DNA from: DASTCC01 sp035711465
Lineage (GTDB): Bacteria > Acidobacteriota > Vicinamibacteria > Vicinamibacterales > SCN-69-37
Direction of reading: 5' to 3'
NCBI GenBank assembly: GCA_035711465.1
Contig: DASTCC010000414.1
Coordinates: forward strand, 1 to 9,309
Length of the DNA: 9,309 nucleotides
The position numbers and the translations under genes were made by a program. Positions 1-6,982 of the stretch are shown piece by piece; the first letter of the stretch is position 1; every line of letters begins with the position of its first letter. Under the pieces are notes generated by a model. That model ran no database searches, was not told the DNA's origin, and was given only the letters and a program-made list of their open reading frames with translations.

Positions 1-19
1 CGCGGCCGTCGTCTCAGGC

Positions 20-41
20 TATGTAGATAATCTGATAAGAT
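20..41 (+). promoter_or_regulatory. AT-rich promoter-like segment before the PadR gene
   Basis: This short AT-rich island sits in otherwise GC-rich DNA, 14 bases before the PadR start. It contains -10-like hexamers (GATAAT at 26-31, TAAGAT at 36-41) and a direct repeat of the 8-mer GATAATCT/GATAAGAT at 26-33 and 34-41. I see no matching -35 box. PadR regulators often repress their own promoter, so the repeat could be operator sequence, but the usual ATGT-N8-ACAT palindrome is not complete here. The assignment rests on base composition and position. Confidence 0.35.
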
Positions 42-55
42 GGCGGCCGTCGCTC

Positions 56-367
56 ATGCCTAGATTGCCAGGACTCGCCTCGCTCCACGTGCTCCAGGCG
101 CTCGCCCGCGGCGTCGAGTACGGCTTCGACATCTGCAGCGAGACCGGCCTGCCGAGCGGCACGGTGTATCCGGCCCTCAGCCGCTTCGAGCGCGACGGCC
201 ATGTCCGCTCGTTCTGGGAGGATGCCGCCAGGGCGCATCGCGAGGGTCGGCCGCCGCGGCGCTATTACCGCATCAGCGCCGAAGGGCGCCGCGCCCTCGA
301 GACGATGCTCGCCGATCTCGGCGTCGCGGCGGCGCGGCGTGCCCGGCCCGCGCGCACCAGGAGCTGA
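56..367 (+). CDS. PadR-family transcriptional regulator (ADOP-associated)
   Basis: This 103-residue protein is a compact winged-helix DNA-binding regulator of the PadR family, expected to act in the cytoplasm as a dimer and usually as a repressor. The recognition-helix region carries the family's G-T-V-Y-P-A-L signature at residues 35-41. The wing ends with R-R-Y-Y-R-I at 68-73 followed by a helix beginning S-A-E-G-R-R. The N-terminus (M-P-R-L..., then L-Q-A-L) resembles normal PadR starts, which supports the ATG at 56. The frame stays open to the left edge, so a start outside the window cannot be fully excluded. No Shine-Dalgarno is visible. The protein lacks the long C-terminal dimerisation helix of larger PadR proteins, as is common for the short members paired with ADOP permeases. 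The stop lies 2 bases before the permease ATG, so the two are almost certainly cotranscribed. The effector ligand is unknown. Confidence 0.88.
   Translation: MPRLPGLASLHVLQALARGVEYGFDICSETGLPSGTVYPALSRFERDGHVRSFWEDAARAHREGRPPRRYYRISAEGRRALETMLADLGVAAARRARPARTRS
359..363 (+). promoter_or_regulatory. Shine-Dalgarno of the ADOP permease
   Basis: AGGAG lies inside the last codons of the PadR gene, 6 bases before the permease ATG at 370. It is the clearest ribosome-binding site in the window. It supports the start choice and translation of the second gene from a shared mRNA. Confidence 0.65.
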
Positions 368-369
368 CC

Positions 370-2979
370 ATGTCCCGGACGCTGGCCCGCATGCTCGTCG
401 CCTGCAGCCGCTGGATCGTGCCCGAGGAGAGTCGCGACGAATGGCGCCGCGAGTGGCGCGCCGAGATCGACACGCTCGCCGCATCAGGCGGATCCGCATG
501 GCGCTTCGCGCTCGGCGCGCCGCGGCATGCCTGGGCGCTGCGCCGTGCCGCCTGGTCGCCGGCGTCGGCGCTGGCCGATGTGCGATTCGGCGTCCGCTGG
601 CTGCGGCGGCGCCCGTGGTTCACCGTCGCCTCGATCGCGACGCTCGCGCTCGGCATCGGCGCGACGACCGGAATGTTCTCGGTCGTCTACGGGGTGCTGC
701 TCAAGCCGCTGCCGTATCGCGAGCCGGATCGGCTCGTTCAACTCTACGAGACCAATCCGCTCTTCAACTGGACCGAGGCCGCCGTCGCTCCCGGCAACGT
801 CATCAGCTGGCGCGAGCGCACCCGGACGCTCGATGGCATTGCCTGGTACATGGCGTCCTCGACACGCGCCAGCGGCCTCAGCAGCGTGACGCTCGCCGGC
901 GACGACCCGTCGCGCGCGCAGGCGCTCGCCGTGTCGGCGAACTTCTTCGACGTGCTCGGCGTCGCCGCGGCGCGGGGCCGGACCTTCCTGGATGGCGAAG
1001 ACACGCCGGGCCGTCACCGCGTGATCGTGCTGTCGCACGAGTTCTGGCGGCGGCAGTTCGGCGCCGATCCCGCCGCCGTCGGCCGGTCGTTGACATTGAA
1101 CGGGATTGCGCACGAGGTCATTGGCGTCCTGCCGGCCGGCTTCCAGTTCGATCGGCGCGAGACCGACTTCTTCATCCCACTGCCGGCGCGCGTCGACGAC
1201 CTGCGCGCGGTGCGCGTGCCGCACATCTTCCGCGCGGTGGCGCGCCTGAAACCCGAGGCGACCCTCGCCACCGCGCAGACGGATCTGTCCGCTATCGCCG
1301 CCGACCTCGAGCGCGAGTTTCCGAAAAGCAACAAGCAGATGGGCGTCGGCCTCGCGCCGATCGACGACTGGTTCGTCGGTCCCAGCCGGCGGCCCTTGAC
1401 GCTGTTCCTGGCCGCCGTCGGTCTGGTGTTACTGATGGCGTGCGCCAACGTCGCCGGCCTGCTGCTTTCGCGCGCCGACGAGCGGCGGCGCGAGATGGAC
1501 GTCCGTGCGGCGCTCGGCGCGTCGAGGCGACGGCTGATTCGGCAGCTGCTGATCGAGTCGATGATCGTCGCCGCGATCGGCACGGCGCTCGGCGTCGCGA
1601 TCGGCGCCGCCGGCGTGCGGCTCTTCCTCGACCAGGCGCCCGCCGGGCTGCCGCGTGTCGACGACATCGGGCTCAACGGCGCCGTCGTCGTCTTCGCCGC
1701 CGGGCTGGCGGTGCTGACCATGGCGGTGATCGGTCTGGTGCCGGCGCTGCAGGCCGCGCGGCGCGACGTGCGCCTCGGCAGCGGCGTGCGGATTGCCGGC
1801 GGGCCGCAGCCACTGCGGCGCCTGCTCGTGGCCGCCGAGGTCGCGATCGCCGTCGTGCTGCTCGTCGGCACGTTCCTCTCGGCGCGGAGCTTCGGCGCGC
1901 TCGTCTCTCGCGACCCCGGATTCGAGATCGCAGGCCTCACGACGGTCCGGGTCAGCCTGCCCGCCCAGCCCTACGGCAACGACGGCCGGGCCTCGTCGTT
2001 CTACGAAGAGGTGCTGTCGCGCCTCAGAGCGCGGCCGGCGGTGAAGGATGCCGGCGCCGCATCCGTCCTGCCGCTCGACGGCGCCGGTTGGACCGGAGAG
2101 CTGTTCATCGAGAACCAGCCCGGCGTGCATTTCCGCGAGCTGCGCCACCGGTCGATCACCTCGGGCTACGTCGAGACGATGGGCTTGCGTCTGATCGCGG
2201 GCCGATCGATCGCGGCGAGCGATCGCGATGGCGCCGAGCTCGTCGTCGTCATCAACGAGACGATGGCGCGGCGGTTTTTCGCGAACCAGAATCCGGTCGG
2301 GCAGCGGGTCGCGTTCGATCCGCCGTCGCCGGCGGTCCGGTGGCGGCGGATCGTCGGCGTCGTCAGCGACGAGCCGCAGGAGAGTCTCGGCACGCCCATC
2401 CTGCCAGAGGTCTACGATGCGGAAGGGCAGGAGGAGTTCCGGGAGCTCGCGATCGTCGTGCGCTCCGGCCTGCCGGCCGCCGACGCGATCGCCGAGATTC
2501 GGCGCGCGGTCCGCGACGTCGATCCGGCGCTCGCGTTGTTCGACGCGGCGACGTTCGAGGAGCGCGTCGGCCGATCGGTAGCGCGGCCGCGCGTCGCCGC
2601 CGCGCTGGTGAGCGCGTTCGGCGCGATCGCGCTCGTGCTCGCCGGCGTCGGCATCTACGGCGTCGCCGCCAGTGCCGTCGCGTCGCGAGCGCGGGAGATC
2701 GGCGTGCGCCTCACCTTCGGAGCGACCACCGCCGACGTCCTGCGCCTGCTGCTCCGACAGGAGCTGTCGGTCGTCGTCATCGGGCTCGCCATCGGCGGCG
2801 TGATCGCCGCGCTCGCCGCCGGCGTCGTCTCGGCGATGCTGTACGGCGTCAGCGCGCATGATCCGGTCAGCTATACGGCCGCGGCGATCGCGCTTCTCGG
2901 CGTCGCCATCGCCGCGCTGGTGGTCCCGGCGCGGCGCGCGCTCGGCGTCGATCCGGCGGTCACCCTGCGAAACGAATAA
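370..2979 (+). CDS. ADOP-family permease (duplicated FtsX/MacB-type ABC permease)
   Basis: This 869-residue inner-membrane protein has the acidobacterial duplicated orphan permease architecture. Residues 1-75 are a cytoplasmic prefix domain rich in Arg, Glu and Trp. A first transmembrane helix (about 85-107) leads to a MacB-like periplasmic domain (about 108-340). The first FtsX core follows, with helices near 343-366, 395-420 and 437-464 and the conserved cytoplasmic loop R-R-E-M-D-V-R-A-A-L-G-A at about 374-385. The second half repeats the plan: helix near 484-508, periplasmic domain about 510-740, then helices near 745-770, 799-825 and 835-858, with the matching loop R-E-I-G-V-R-L-T-F-G-A near 775. 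The C-terminus D-P-A-V-T-L-R-N-E is the usual family ending. MacB-type proteins couple ATP hydrolysis to periplasmic mechanical work or efflux, but no ATPase gene is present here, hence 'orphan'. The substrate is unknown. It is probably controlled by the adjacent PadR regulator. Confidence 0.93.
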   Translation: MSRTLARMLVACSRWIVPEESRDEWRREWRAEIDTLAASGGSAWRFALGAPRHAWALRRAAWSPASALADVRFGVRWLRRRPWFTVASIATLALGIGATTGMFSVVYGVLLKPLPYREPDRLVQLYETNPLFNWTEAAVAPGNVISWRERTRTLDGIAWYMASSTRASGLSSVTLAGDDPSRAQALAVSANFFDVLGVAAARGRTFLDGEDTPGRHRVIVLSHEFWRRQFGADPAAVGRSLTLNGIAHEVIGVLPAGFQFDRRETDFFIPLPARVDDLRAVRVPHIFRAVARLKPEATLATAQTDLSAIAADLEREFPKSNKQMGVGLAPIDDWFVGPSRRPLTLFLAAVGLVLLMACANVAGLLLSRADERRREMDVRAALGASRRRLIRQLLIESMIVAAIGTALGVAIGAAGVRLFLDQAPAGLPRVDDIGLNGAVVVFAAGLAVLTMAVIGLVPALQAARRDVRLGSGVRIAGGPQPLRRLLVAAEVAIAVVLLVGTFLSARSFGALVSRDPGFEIAGLTTVRVSLPAQPYGNDGRASSFYEEVLSRLRARPAVKDAGAASVLPLDGAGWTGELFIENQPGVHFRELRHRSITSGYVETMGLRLIAGRSIAASDRDGAELVVVINETMARRFFANQNPVGQRVAFDPPSPAVRWRRIVGVVSDEPQESLGTPILPEVYDAEGQEEFRELAIVVRSGLPAADAIAEIRRAVRDVDPALALFDAATFEERVGRSVARPRVAAALVSAFGAIALVLAGVGIYGVAASAVASRAREIGVRLTFGATTADVLRLLLRQELSVVVIGLAIGGVIAALAAGVVSAMLYGVSAHDPVSYTAAAIALLGVAIAALVVPARRALGVDPAVTLRNE

Positions 2980-2997
2980 ACGCGCCGGGCAGCGACC

Positions 2998-3081
2998 GCA
3001 GGCAACGTGCCGCCCGCAGCCTGCCGCCTGCAGCCTGCAGCCGGCCGCCCGCCGCCCGCCGCCCGCCGCCCGCCGCCGGCC
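2998..3081. repeat. GC-rich heptamer tandem array (consensus GCCYGCM)
   Basis: From 3012 to 3081 the sequence can be cut into ten consecutive 7-base units without any insertion. Four units (3047-3074) are perfect GCCCGCC, two are GCCTGCA, two are GCCGGCC, and the remaining two are one-off variants (GCCCGCA, GCCTGCC). Two more degenerate units in the same register can be recognised at 2998-3011. The unit length is not a multiple of 3 and the array lies between a stop codon and the next start, so it is not coding. It resembles the short tandemly repeated repetitive (STRR) heptamers described in cyanobacteria in unit length only. Confidence 0.85.
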
Positions 3082-3083
3082 GC

Positions 3084-3095
3084 CAGTCTAGACTG
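3084..3095. promoter_or_regulatory. 12-bp perfect palindrome before the hydrolase start
   Basis: CAGTCTAGACTG is a perfect 12-bp palindrome located 5 bases before the GTG at 3101. It contains TAGACT (3089-3094), a TANNNT-type -10 candidate lying 6 bases from the start codon. It may be a binding site for a dimeric regulator overlapping a promoter, or simply the promoter. No -35 can be recognised because the upstream region is the heptamer array. Confidence 0.35.
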
Positions 3096-3100
3096 TCCCT

Positions 3101-3928
3101 GTGTTGACGAAAGTCGCGCACCTCCCACTGCGATCCGTGCGCTATCTCGAAGCGGGCAGCGGATCGCCGGTCCTCTTCATCCATGCGTTTCCGCTCAGCG
3201 CCGATCAGTGGCTGCCGCAGCTCGCACGCGTGCCGCCGGGCTGGCGTTTCGTCGCCGCCGATCTGCGCGGCTTCCGCGGCCACGGCCCCGCGTTCGCGGA
3301 CCTGGGCCTCGACGGCCTCACCATCGATCGCTACGCCGACGATCTCGTCGAGCTGATGAGCCATCTCGAGATCGATCGCGCGGTCGTCGTCGGGATCTCG
3401 ATGGGCGGTTACGTTGCCTTCGCGCTGGTGCGGCGCGCGGCCGCTCGCGTCGCGGGCCTCGTCCTCGCCAACACGAGGTCGGCCGCCGACAGCGACGAGG
3501 GCCGCGCGAAACGTGACAAGCTCATCGAGACCGCCCGGACCGAAGGGATTGCCGCCGTCTCTGCGCAGATGCTGCCGGTTCTGCTGGGCGAGACGACCCG
3601 CCGGGAGCAACCGGATCTGGTCGAGGCGGTCGATCGCGCGATCCAGCGGAACACGGTCGACGCCGTGGTTGCCGCGGCCACGGCACTCAAGACGCGGCCG
3701 GATTCGACCGGCATGCTGCCGGCGCTGCAGATGCCGGCGCTCGTCGTTCACGGCGCCGAGGATACGATCGTGCCGGCCGCCGAAGCCGAAGCGATGGCGG
3801 CGGCCATTCCCGGGGCGCGGCTCGCGGTGCTGCCGAGAACCGGCCATCTCTCCAACCTCGAAGCGCCGCTCGCGTTCAACCACGAGATCGATCGGTTCCT
3901 GCGCGAGCTCGGGGCCGCGCGATCGTAG
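3101..3928 (+). CDS. Alpha/beta-fold hydrolase
   Basis: This 275-residue cytoplasmic serine hydrolase of the alpha/beta superfamily is of the kind annotated as 3-oxoadipate enol-lactonase-like or general esterase. The nucleophile elbow is G-I-S-M-G-G with Ser100. The oxyanion motif is H-A-F-P (His28). The acid is probably Asp221 in G-A-E-D-T-I-V-P, and the general base is His249 in R-T-G-H-L-S-N-L-E. The complete triad in the normal order and the usual family length indicate an active enzyme. The cap region (about 130-205) is helical and gives no specific substrate. The start is GTG at 3101, with TTG at 3104 as an alternative; there is no Shine-Dalgarno. The DUF547 gene follows after 14 bases, so this is the first gene of a probable three-gene operon. 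The substrate is not identifiable. Confidence 0.88.
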   Translation: MLTKVAHLPLRSVRYLEAGSGSPVLFIHAFPLSADQWLPQLARVPPGWRFVAADLRGFRGHGPAFADLGLDGLTIDRYADDLVELMSHLEIDRAVVVGISMGGYVAFALVRRAAARVAGLVLANTRSAADSDEGRAKRDKLIETARTEGIAAVSAQMLPVLLGETTRREQPDLVEAVDRAIQRNTVDAVVAAATALKTRPDSTGMLPALQMPALVVHGAEDTIVPAAEAEAMAAAIPGARLAVLPRTGHLSNLEAPLAFNHEIDRFLRELGAARS

Positions 3929-3942
3929 AATCGGTAGGACGC

Positions 3943-4746
3943 ATGCGCTCCGTCACCGCCGTCGCCGCGCTCTTCCTGCTGATCGCGCCCGCTCCACGGG
4001 CCCAGGACGATCGGCATGCGGCGCTCGACAAGATCCTCGACACCTATGTGCGCGACGGCTACGTCTATTACCGGGCGCTGAAGCAGTCGCGGGCGTCGCT
4101 CGACCGCTACGTCGCCTCGCTCGCCGCGGCGAGCGTGGACGGCTGGCCGGCAGCCGATCAGACGGCGTTCTGGATCAACAGCTACAACGCGATCGTGCTG
4201 CAGACGGTCGTCAACGGATTTCCGACCGGCGGCCGCGCGCCGCAATATCCGGCCGGGAGCATCCGGCAGATTCCCGGCGCGTTCGAGCGCACCAGACATC
4301 GCGTCGCCGGCCGCGATCTGACGCTCGACGAGATCGAGGAGCTGTTGATCAAGCAGTCGGGCGACGCGCGCGTCGTGCTCGCGCTCGGCCGCGGCGCGGT
4401 GTCGAGCGGCCGGCTGCGCAGCGAGGCGTTCAGCGGCCGCCGGCTCGAGACGCAGCTGAACGAAGCTGTCCGCGAATGCGCCGCCCGGGCGACCTGCGTG
4501 AAGGTGGACGAGTCGGCCAATACCTTGAGCGTGGTCGAGCTCATCGGCTGGCGCCAGGCGGCATTCATCGCGACGTTCACGCCGAAGGACGAGCGCTGGA
4601 AGAATCGCAGCCCGATCGAACGGGCCATGGCGGCGATGCTGACACCGGTCGTCTACCCGGGCGAGCGCGCCTGGCTCGAAGCCAACACGTTCCGCATGAC
4701 CTACCACCCGTTCGACTGGCGGCTGAACGATCTCGCCGACCGATAG
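3943..4746 (+). CDS. Exported DUF547 protein
   Basis: This 267-residue protein begins with a typical Sec signal peptide: Arg2, a hydrophobic stretch at about 4-16, and a probable cleavage after P-R-A near residue 20. The mature protein should therefore be periplasmic or secreted. DUF547 features are V-Y-Y-R-A-L-K (41-47), the signature A-F-W-I-N-S-Y-N-A (75-83), a central S-S-G-R-L-R-S-E-A-F block (154-163), and the C-terminal Y-H-P-F-D-W-R-L-N (254-262). From memory, the central block in many DUF547 proteins reads I-H-F-A-L-x-C-A-S-x-x-C-P-P-L-R. Here the His, both Cys and the Pro pair are replaced by V145, R150, S155 and G156-R157. The family has no established biochemical role, so no function is claimed. 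The gene is flanked by gaps of 14 and 13 bases, consistent with cotranscription with the hydrolase and the reductase. A weak AGGA precedes the ATG, closer than usual. Confidence 0.87.
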   Translation: MRSVTAVAALFLLIAPAPRAQDDRHAALDKILDTYVRDGYVYYRALKQSRASLDRYVASLAAASVDGWPAADQTAFWINSYNAIVLQTVVNGFPTGGRAPQYPAGSIRQIPGAFERTRHRVAGRDLTLDEIEELLIKQSGDARVVLALGRGAVSSGRLRSEAFSGRRLETQLNEAVRECAARATCVKVDESANTLSVVELIGWRQAAFIATFTPKDERWKNRSPIERAMAAMLTPVVYPGERAWLEANTFRMTYHPFDWRLNDLADR

Positions 4747-4759
4747 GACGCCGCTGCCG

Positions 4760-5533
4760 ATGGATCTCGAGCTGACAAATCGTGTGGCTATCGTCACGGG
4801 CTCGAGCCGCGGGCTCGGCTTCGCCGCGGCCCGGGCCCTGCTCGACGAAGGCTGCCGCGTCACGATCTGCGCGCGCGGCGACGCCGCCCTGCGAACCGCC
4901 GCCGGCGACCTGGGCGCGGGACGCCCCGATCGCGTGCTCGCCGTCACCGCCGACGTGTCGACCCCCGAAGGCGCGGCGCAGGTCGTCGATCGGACCGTCC
5001 AGACCTTCGGCCAGCTCGACATCCTCGTCAACAACGTCGGCAAGGCCGGCGGCGCCGACATCACCGGCACGAGCGACGCCGACTGGCAGGCGGCGATCGA
5101 CCAGACGCTCTTCCCGGCGATCCGGATGTCGCGCCTGGCGATCCCACATTTCGAGACCGCGGGCGGGGGCGTGATCCTGATGATCGCGTCGATCTACGGC
5201 CGCGAGTCCGGCGGACGGATGACCTACAACGTCGTCAAGGCGGCCGAGATCAGTCTGGCCAAAGCGATGGCGACGCAGCTGGCGCCGAAGAACGTCCGCG
5301 TCAACAGCATCGCCCCGGGGTCGATTCTCTTCGAGGGCGGCTCGTGGTGGACGCGCCAGCAGCAGGATCCCAACGGAATCGCCGACTTCGTCCGCCGCGA
5401 GATTCCTTCCGGCCGCTTCGGCCGCCCGGACGAAGTCGCCGCGCTCGTCGCATTCCTCGCCTCGCCGCGCGCAAGCTGGATCACCGGCGCGTCAGTGACG
5501 GTGGACGGCGGACAGAGTCGAAGCAATATTTGA
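4760..5533 (+). CDS. Short-chain dehydrogenase/reductase (SDR)
   Basis: This 257-residue classical SDR is an NAD(P)H-dependent oxidoreductase of the FabG-like type. The cofactor motif is T-G-S-S-R-G-L-G (13-20). Arg17 in the glycine motif and Arg39 in the next strand region (C-A-R-G) favour NADP(H). The N-N-V-G motif is at 91-94. The catalytic Ser144 and the Y156-x-x-x-K160 pair are intact and correctly spaced. The C-terminus has the family's T-G-A-S-V-T-V-D-G-G ending. The length is normal, so the enzyme should be active, but substrate specificity cannot be read from sequence. It might act on acyl-ACP, a sugar or another alcohol/ketone. It starts 13 bases after the DUF547 stop and is the last gene of the probable operon; the spacer after it carries heptamer repeats. 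Confidence 0.92.
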   Translation: MDLELTNRVAIVTGSSRGLGFAAARALLDEGCRVTICARGDAALRTAAGDLGAGRPDRVLAVTADVSTPEGAAQVVDRTVQTFGQLDILVNNVGKAGGADITGTSDADWQAAIDQTLFPAIRMSRLAIPHFETAGGGVILMIASIYGRESGGRMTYNVVKAAEISLAKAMATQLAPKNVRVNSIAPGSILFEGGSWWTRQQQDPNGIADFVRREIPSGRFGRPDEVAALVAFLASPRASWITGASVTVDGGQSRSNI

Positions 5534-5623
5534 CGAAGACTGAAAACTCAAAACTCAAAACTCTGGACTGAGGACTTGGTTCTCGGTTTCAATCCGCAGC
5601 CCGCAACCCGCAGCCCGCAGCCG
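5533..5623. repeat. Heptamer array with drifting unit sequence
   Basis: Directly after the reductase stop the sequence keeps a 7-base register for 13 units. CTSAAAA-type units occupy 5540-5560, CTSTGGA/CTGAGGA units 5561-5574, CTYGGTT units 5575-5588, one transitional unit 5589-5595, and GCARCCC-type units 5596-5623. Neighbouring units resemble each other more than distant ones, as expected from local slippage duplication. Shifted in phase, the last block reads GCCCGCA, a unit that also occurs in the 3012-3081 array. Confidence 0.75.
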
Positions 5624-5630
5624 TCCTTTT

Positions 5631-5639
5631 TGTAATAGT
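5631..5639 (+). promoter_or_regulatory. Possible -10 region of the symporter gene
   Basis: TGTAATAGT contains TAATAG 12 bases before the ATG at 5651 and could be a -10 element with a short untranslated leader. There is no recognisable -35, because the heptamer array occupies that position, and no Shine-Dalgarno before the ATG. Confidence 0.35.
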
Positions 5640-5650
5640 CTCTGCCCACC

Positions 5651-6979
5651 ATGGCCGGCGCGATCGACACCTTCACCACCGCACTGTTCCTCTGGCTCGT
5701 CGTCCCGGTGCTGCTCGGCGGCGGCGTGTGGCTGACGCTTCGCACCGGCGTCGTCCAGTTGCGCCGGCTGCCGGAGGCGCTTCGCGCCATGGTTGCCCAG
5801 CAGGCGCCGAATGCGACCGGGGTGCTGTCGCCGTTCCAGGCGTTCATGACCGCGCTCGCCGCGTCGATCGGCACGGGCAACATCGCCGGCGTCGCGACCG
5901 CGATCATCTCCGGCGGGCCCGGGGCGTTGTTCTGGATCTGGGTCTACGGGTTCGTCGCCACGTCAATCAAGTTCGCCGAGGCGACGCTCGGCGTCCGCTT
6001 CCGTCAGGCGTCCGGCAACAGCATCCAGTCAGGGCCGATGTATTACCTGCGCGACGGCTTGAAATCCCCGGCGCTCGCCTGGATCTACGCCCTCGTCGCC
6101 GGCGTCGCGGCGCTGACGACGACGCCGTTCACGCAGCCCAACTCGATCGCGATCGCGCTCGAGACCGTGTTCGGCCTGCCGACGTGGATCGCCGGCATCA
6201 TCATCGCGGTGCTGACAGGGGCGGTGATCATCGGCGGCATCAAGTCGATCGGCCGCGCCGCCGAGACGCTCGCGCCGTTCAAGGTCGGTCTCTACCTGGT
6301 CGGCGGCCTCATCGTCATCGTCACGTTCGCGTCGCGGCTGCCGCACGTGTTCTCGCTGGTGTTCAGCGAGGCGCTGACGACGCGATCGGCGATGGGTTTT
6401 GGCGTGTTCATCGCGATGCGCTACGGCATCGCGCGCGGCGTCTACGCGAACGAAGCGGGCTACGGCACCGCGGCGGTCGCCTACGGCACGGCGCGGTCGG
6501 ATCGGCCGGCGCAGCAGGGCCTGCAGGCGGTGATGGAGGTGTTCATCGTCTCGTTCGTGACCGCGACGATCAGCGCGATGACGATCCTCGTCAGCGGCGT
6601 CGCCGAGACGTCGATCGCCGCCCGCGCCGCCGGCGGCGCGTACCTCACCAGCACGGCCGCAGTCGCCGGCGCCTTCGACGCCGCGATGCCGACCTTCGGC
6701 GGCTGGATCGTCGCCTTCTGCGCCTTCCTCTTCGGCTACACGACGCTCATCGGCTGGGCCTATTACGGCGAGCAGTTCCTCGAATACATCCTCGGGCGGA
6801 AGGTGACGCTGCCGTACCGATGGATCTACTGCCTGCTGATCCCGTTCGGCGCCGTGCTGCGGCCGGAGATCGTGTGGGCCTGGGGCGACATGATGAACGC
6901 GTTCCAGGTGTTCCCGAACATGATCGGGCTGCTCGGGCTCAGCGGGATCGTCGCGAAGTTCGCGAGAGATCGGGCCTAG
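5651..6979 (+). CDS. Sodium:alanine/glycine symporter (AGCS family)
   Basis: This 442-residue integral inner-membrane protein of the alanine/glycine:cation symporter family imports small neutral amino acids with Na+ or H+. Diagnostic regions are G-T-G-N-I-A-G-V (74-81) in an early helix, P-M-Y-Y-L-R-D-G-L around 130-140, and the block N-E-A-G-Y-G-T-A-A (267-275) followed by P-A-Q-Q-G-L-Q-A-V-M-E-V-F. About ten to eleven hydrophobic helices run the full length, beginning with residues 8-30 and ending with the helix near 415-435. The length is slightly short but complete. Both the asparagine of the GN motif and the NEAG motif are present, so transport should be functional. It appears to be a single-gene unit: the upstream spacer is repeat-rich and the downstream neighbour is convergent. 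The choice between alanine, glycine and other substrates cannot be made from sequence. Confidence 0.93.
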   Translation: MAGAIDTFTTALFLWLVVPVLLGGGVWLTLRTGVVQLRRLPEALRAMVAQQAPNATGVLSPFQAFMTALAASIGTGNIAGVATAIISGGPGALFWIWVYGFVATSIKFAEATLGVRFRQASGNSIQSGPMYYLRDGLKSPALAWIYALVAGVAALTTTPFTQPNSIAIALETVFGLPTWIAGIIIAVLTGAVIIGGIKSIGRAAETLAPFKVGLYLVGGLIVIVTFASRLPHVFSLVFSEALTTRSAMGFGVFIAMRYGIARGVYANEAGYGTAAVAYGTARSDRPAQQGLQAVMEVFIVSFVTATISAMTILVSGVAETSIAARAAGGAYLTSTAAVAGAFDAAMPTFGGWIVAFCAFLFGYTTLIGWAYYGEQFLEYILGRKVTLPYRWIYCLLIPFGAVLRPEIVWAWGDMMNAFQVFPNMIGLLGLSGIVAKFARDRA

Positions 6980-6982
6980 GCT

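Noticed and set aside
201..2861. An 886-codon plus-strand frame overlapping the permease, and long minus-strand frames at 484-1224, 1014-1940 and 1429-2859
   Set aside because: The translations are low-complexity Arg/Ala/Gly-rich with no domain, and the overlapped frame has unmistakable permease motifs. High GC makes stop codons rare in alternative frames.
2998..3081. CRISPR-like or coding repeat at the heptamer array
   Set aside because: Units are 7 bases and contiguous with no spacers, and 7 is not a multiple of 3, so it is neither a CRISPR array nor a protein repeat.
3414..5070. Long overlapping frames: 3414-4775 plus strand and 3748-5070 minus strand
   Set aside because: Both are Arg/Pro/Ser-rich shadows crossing three real genes with complete catalytic or signature motifs in another frame.
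5627..5631. Run of five T as a rho-independent terminator after the reductase
   Set aside because: No stable GC-rich hairpin directly precedes it; the upstream block is a direct tandem repeat with no self-complementarity.
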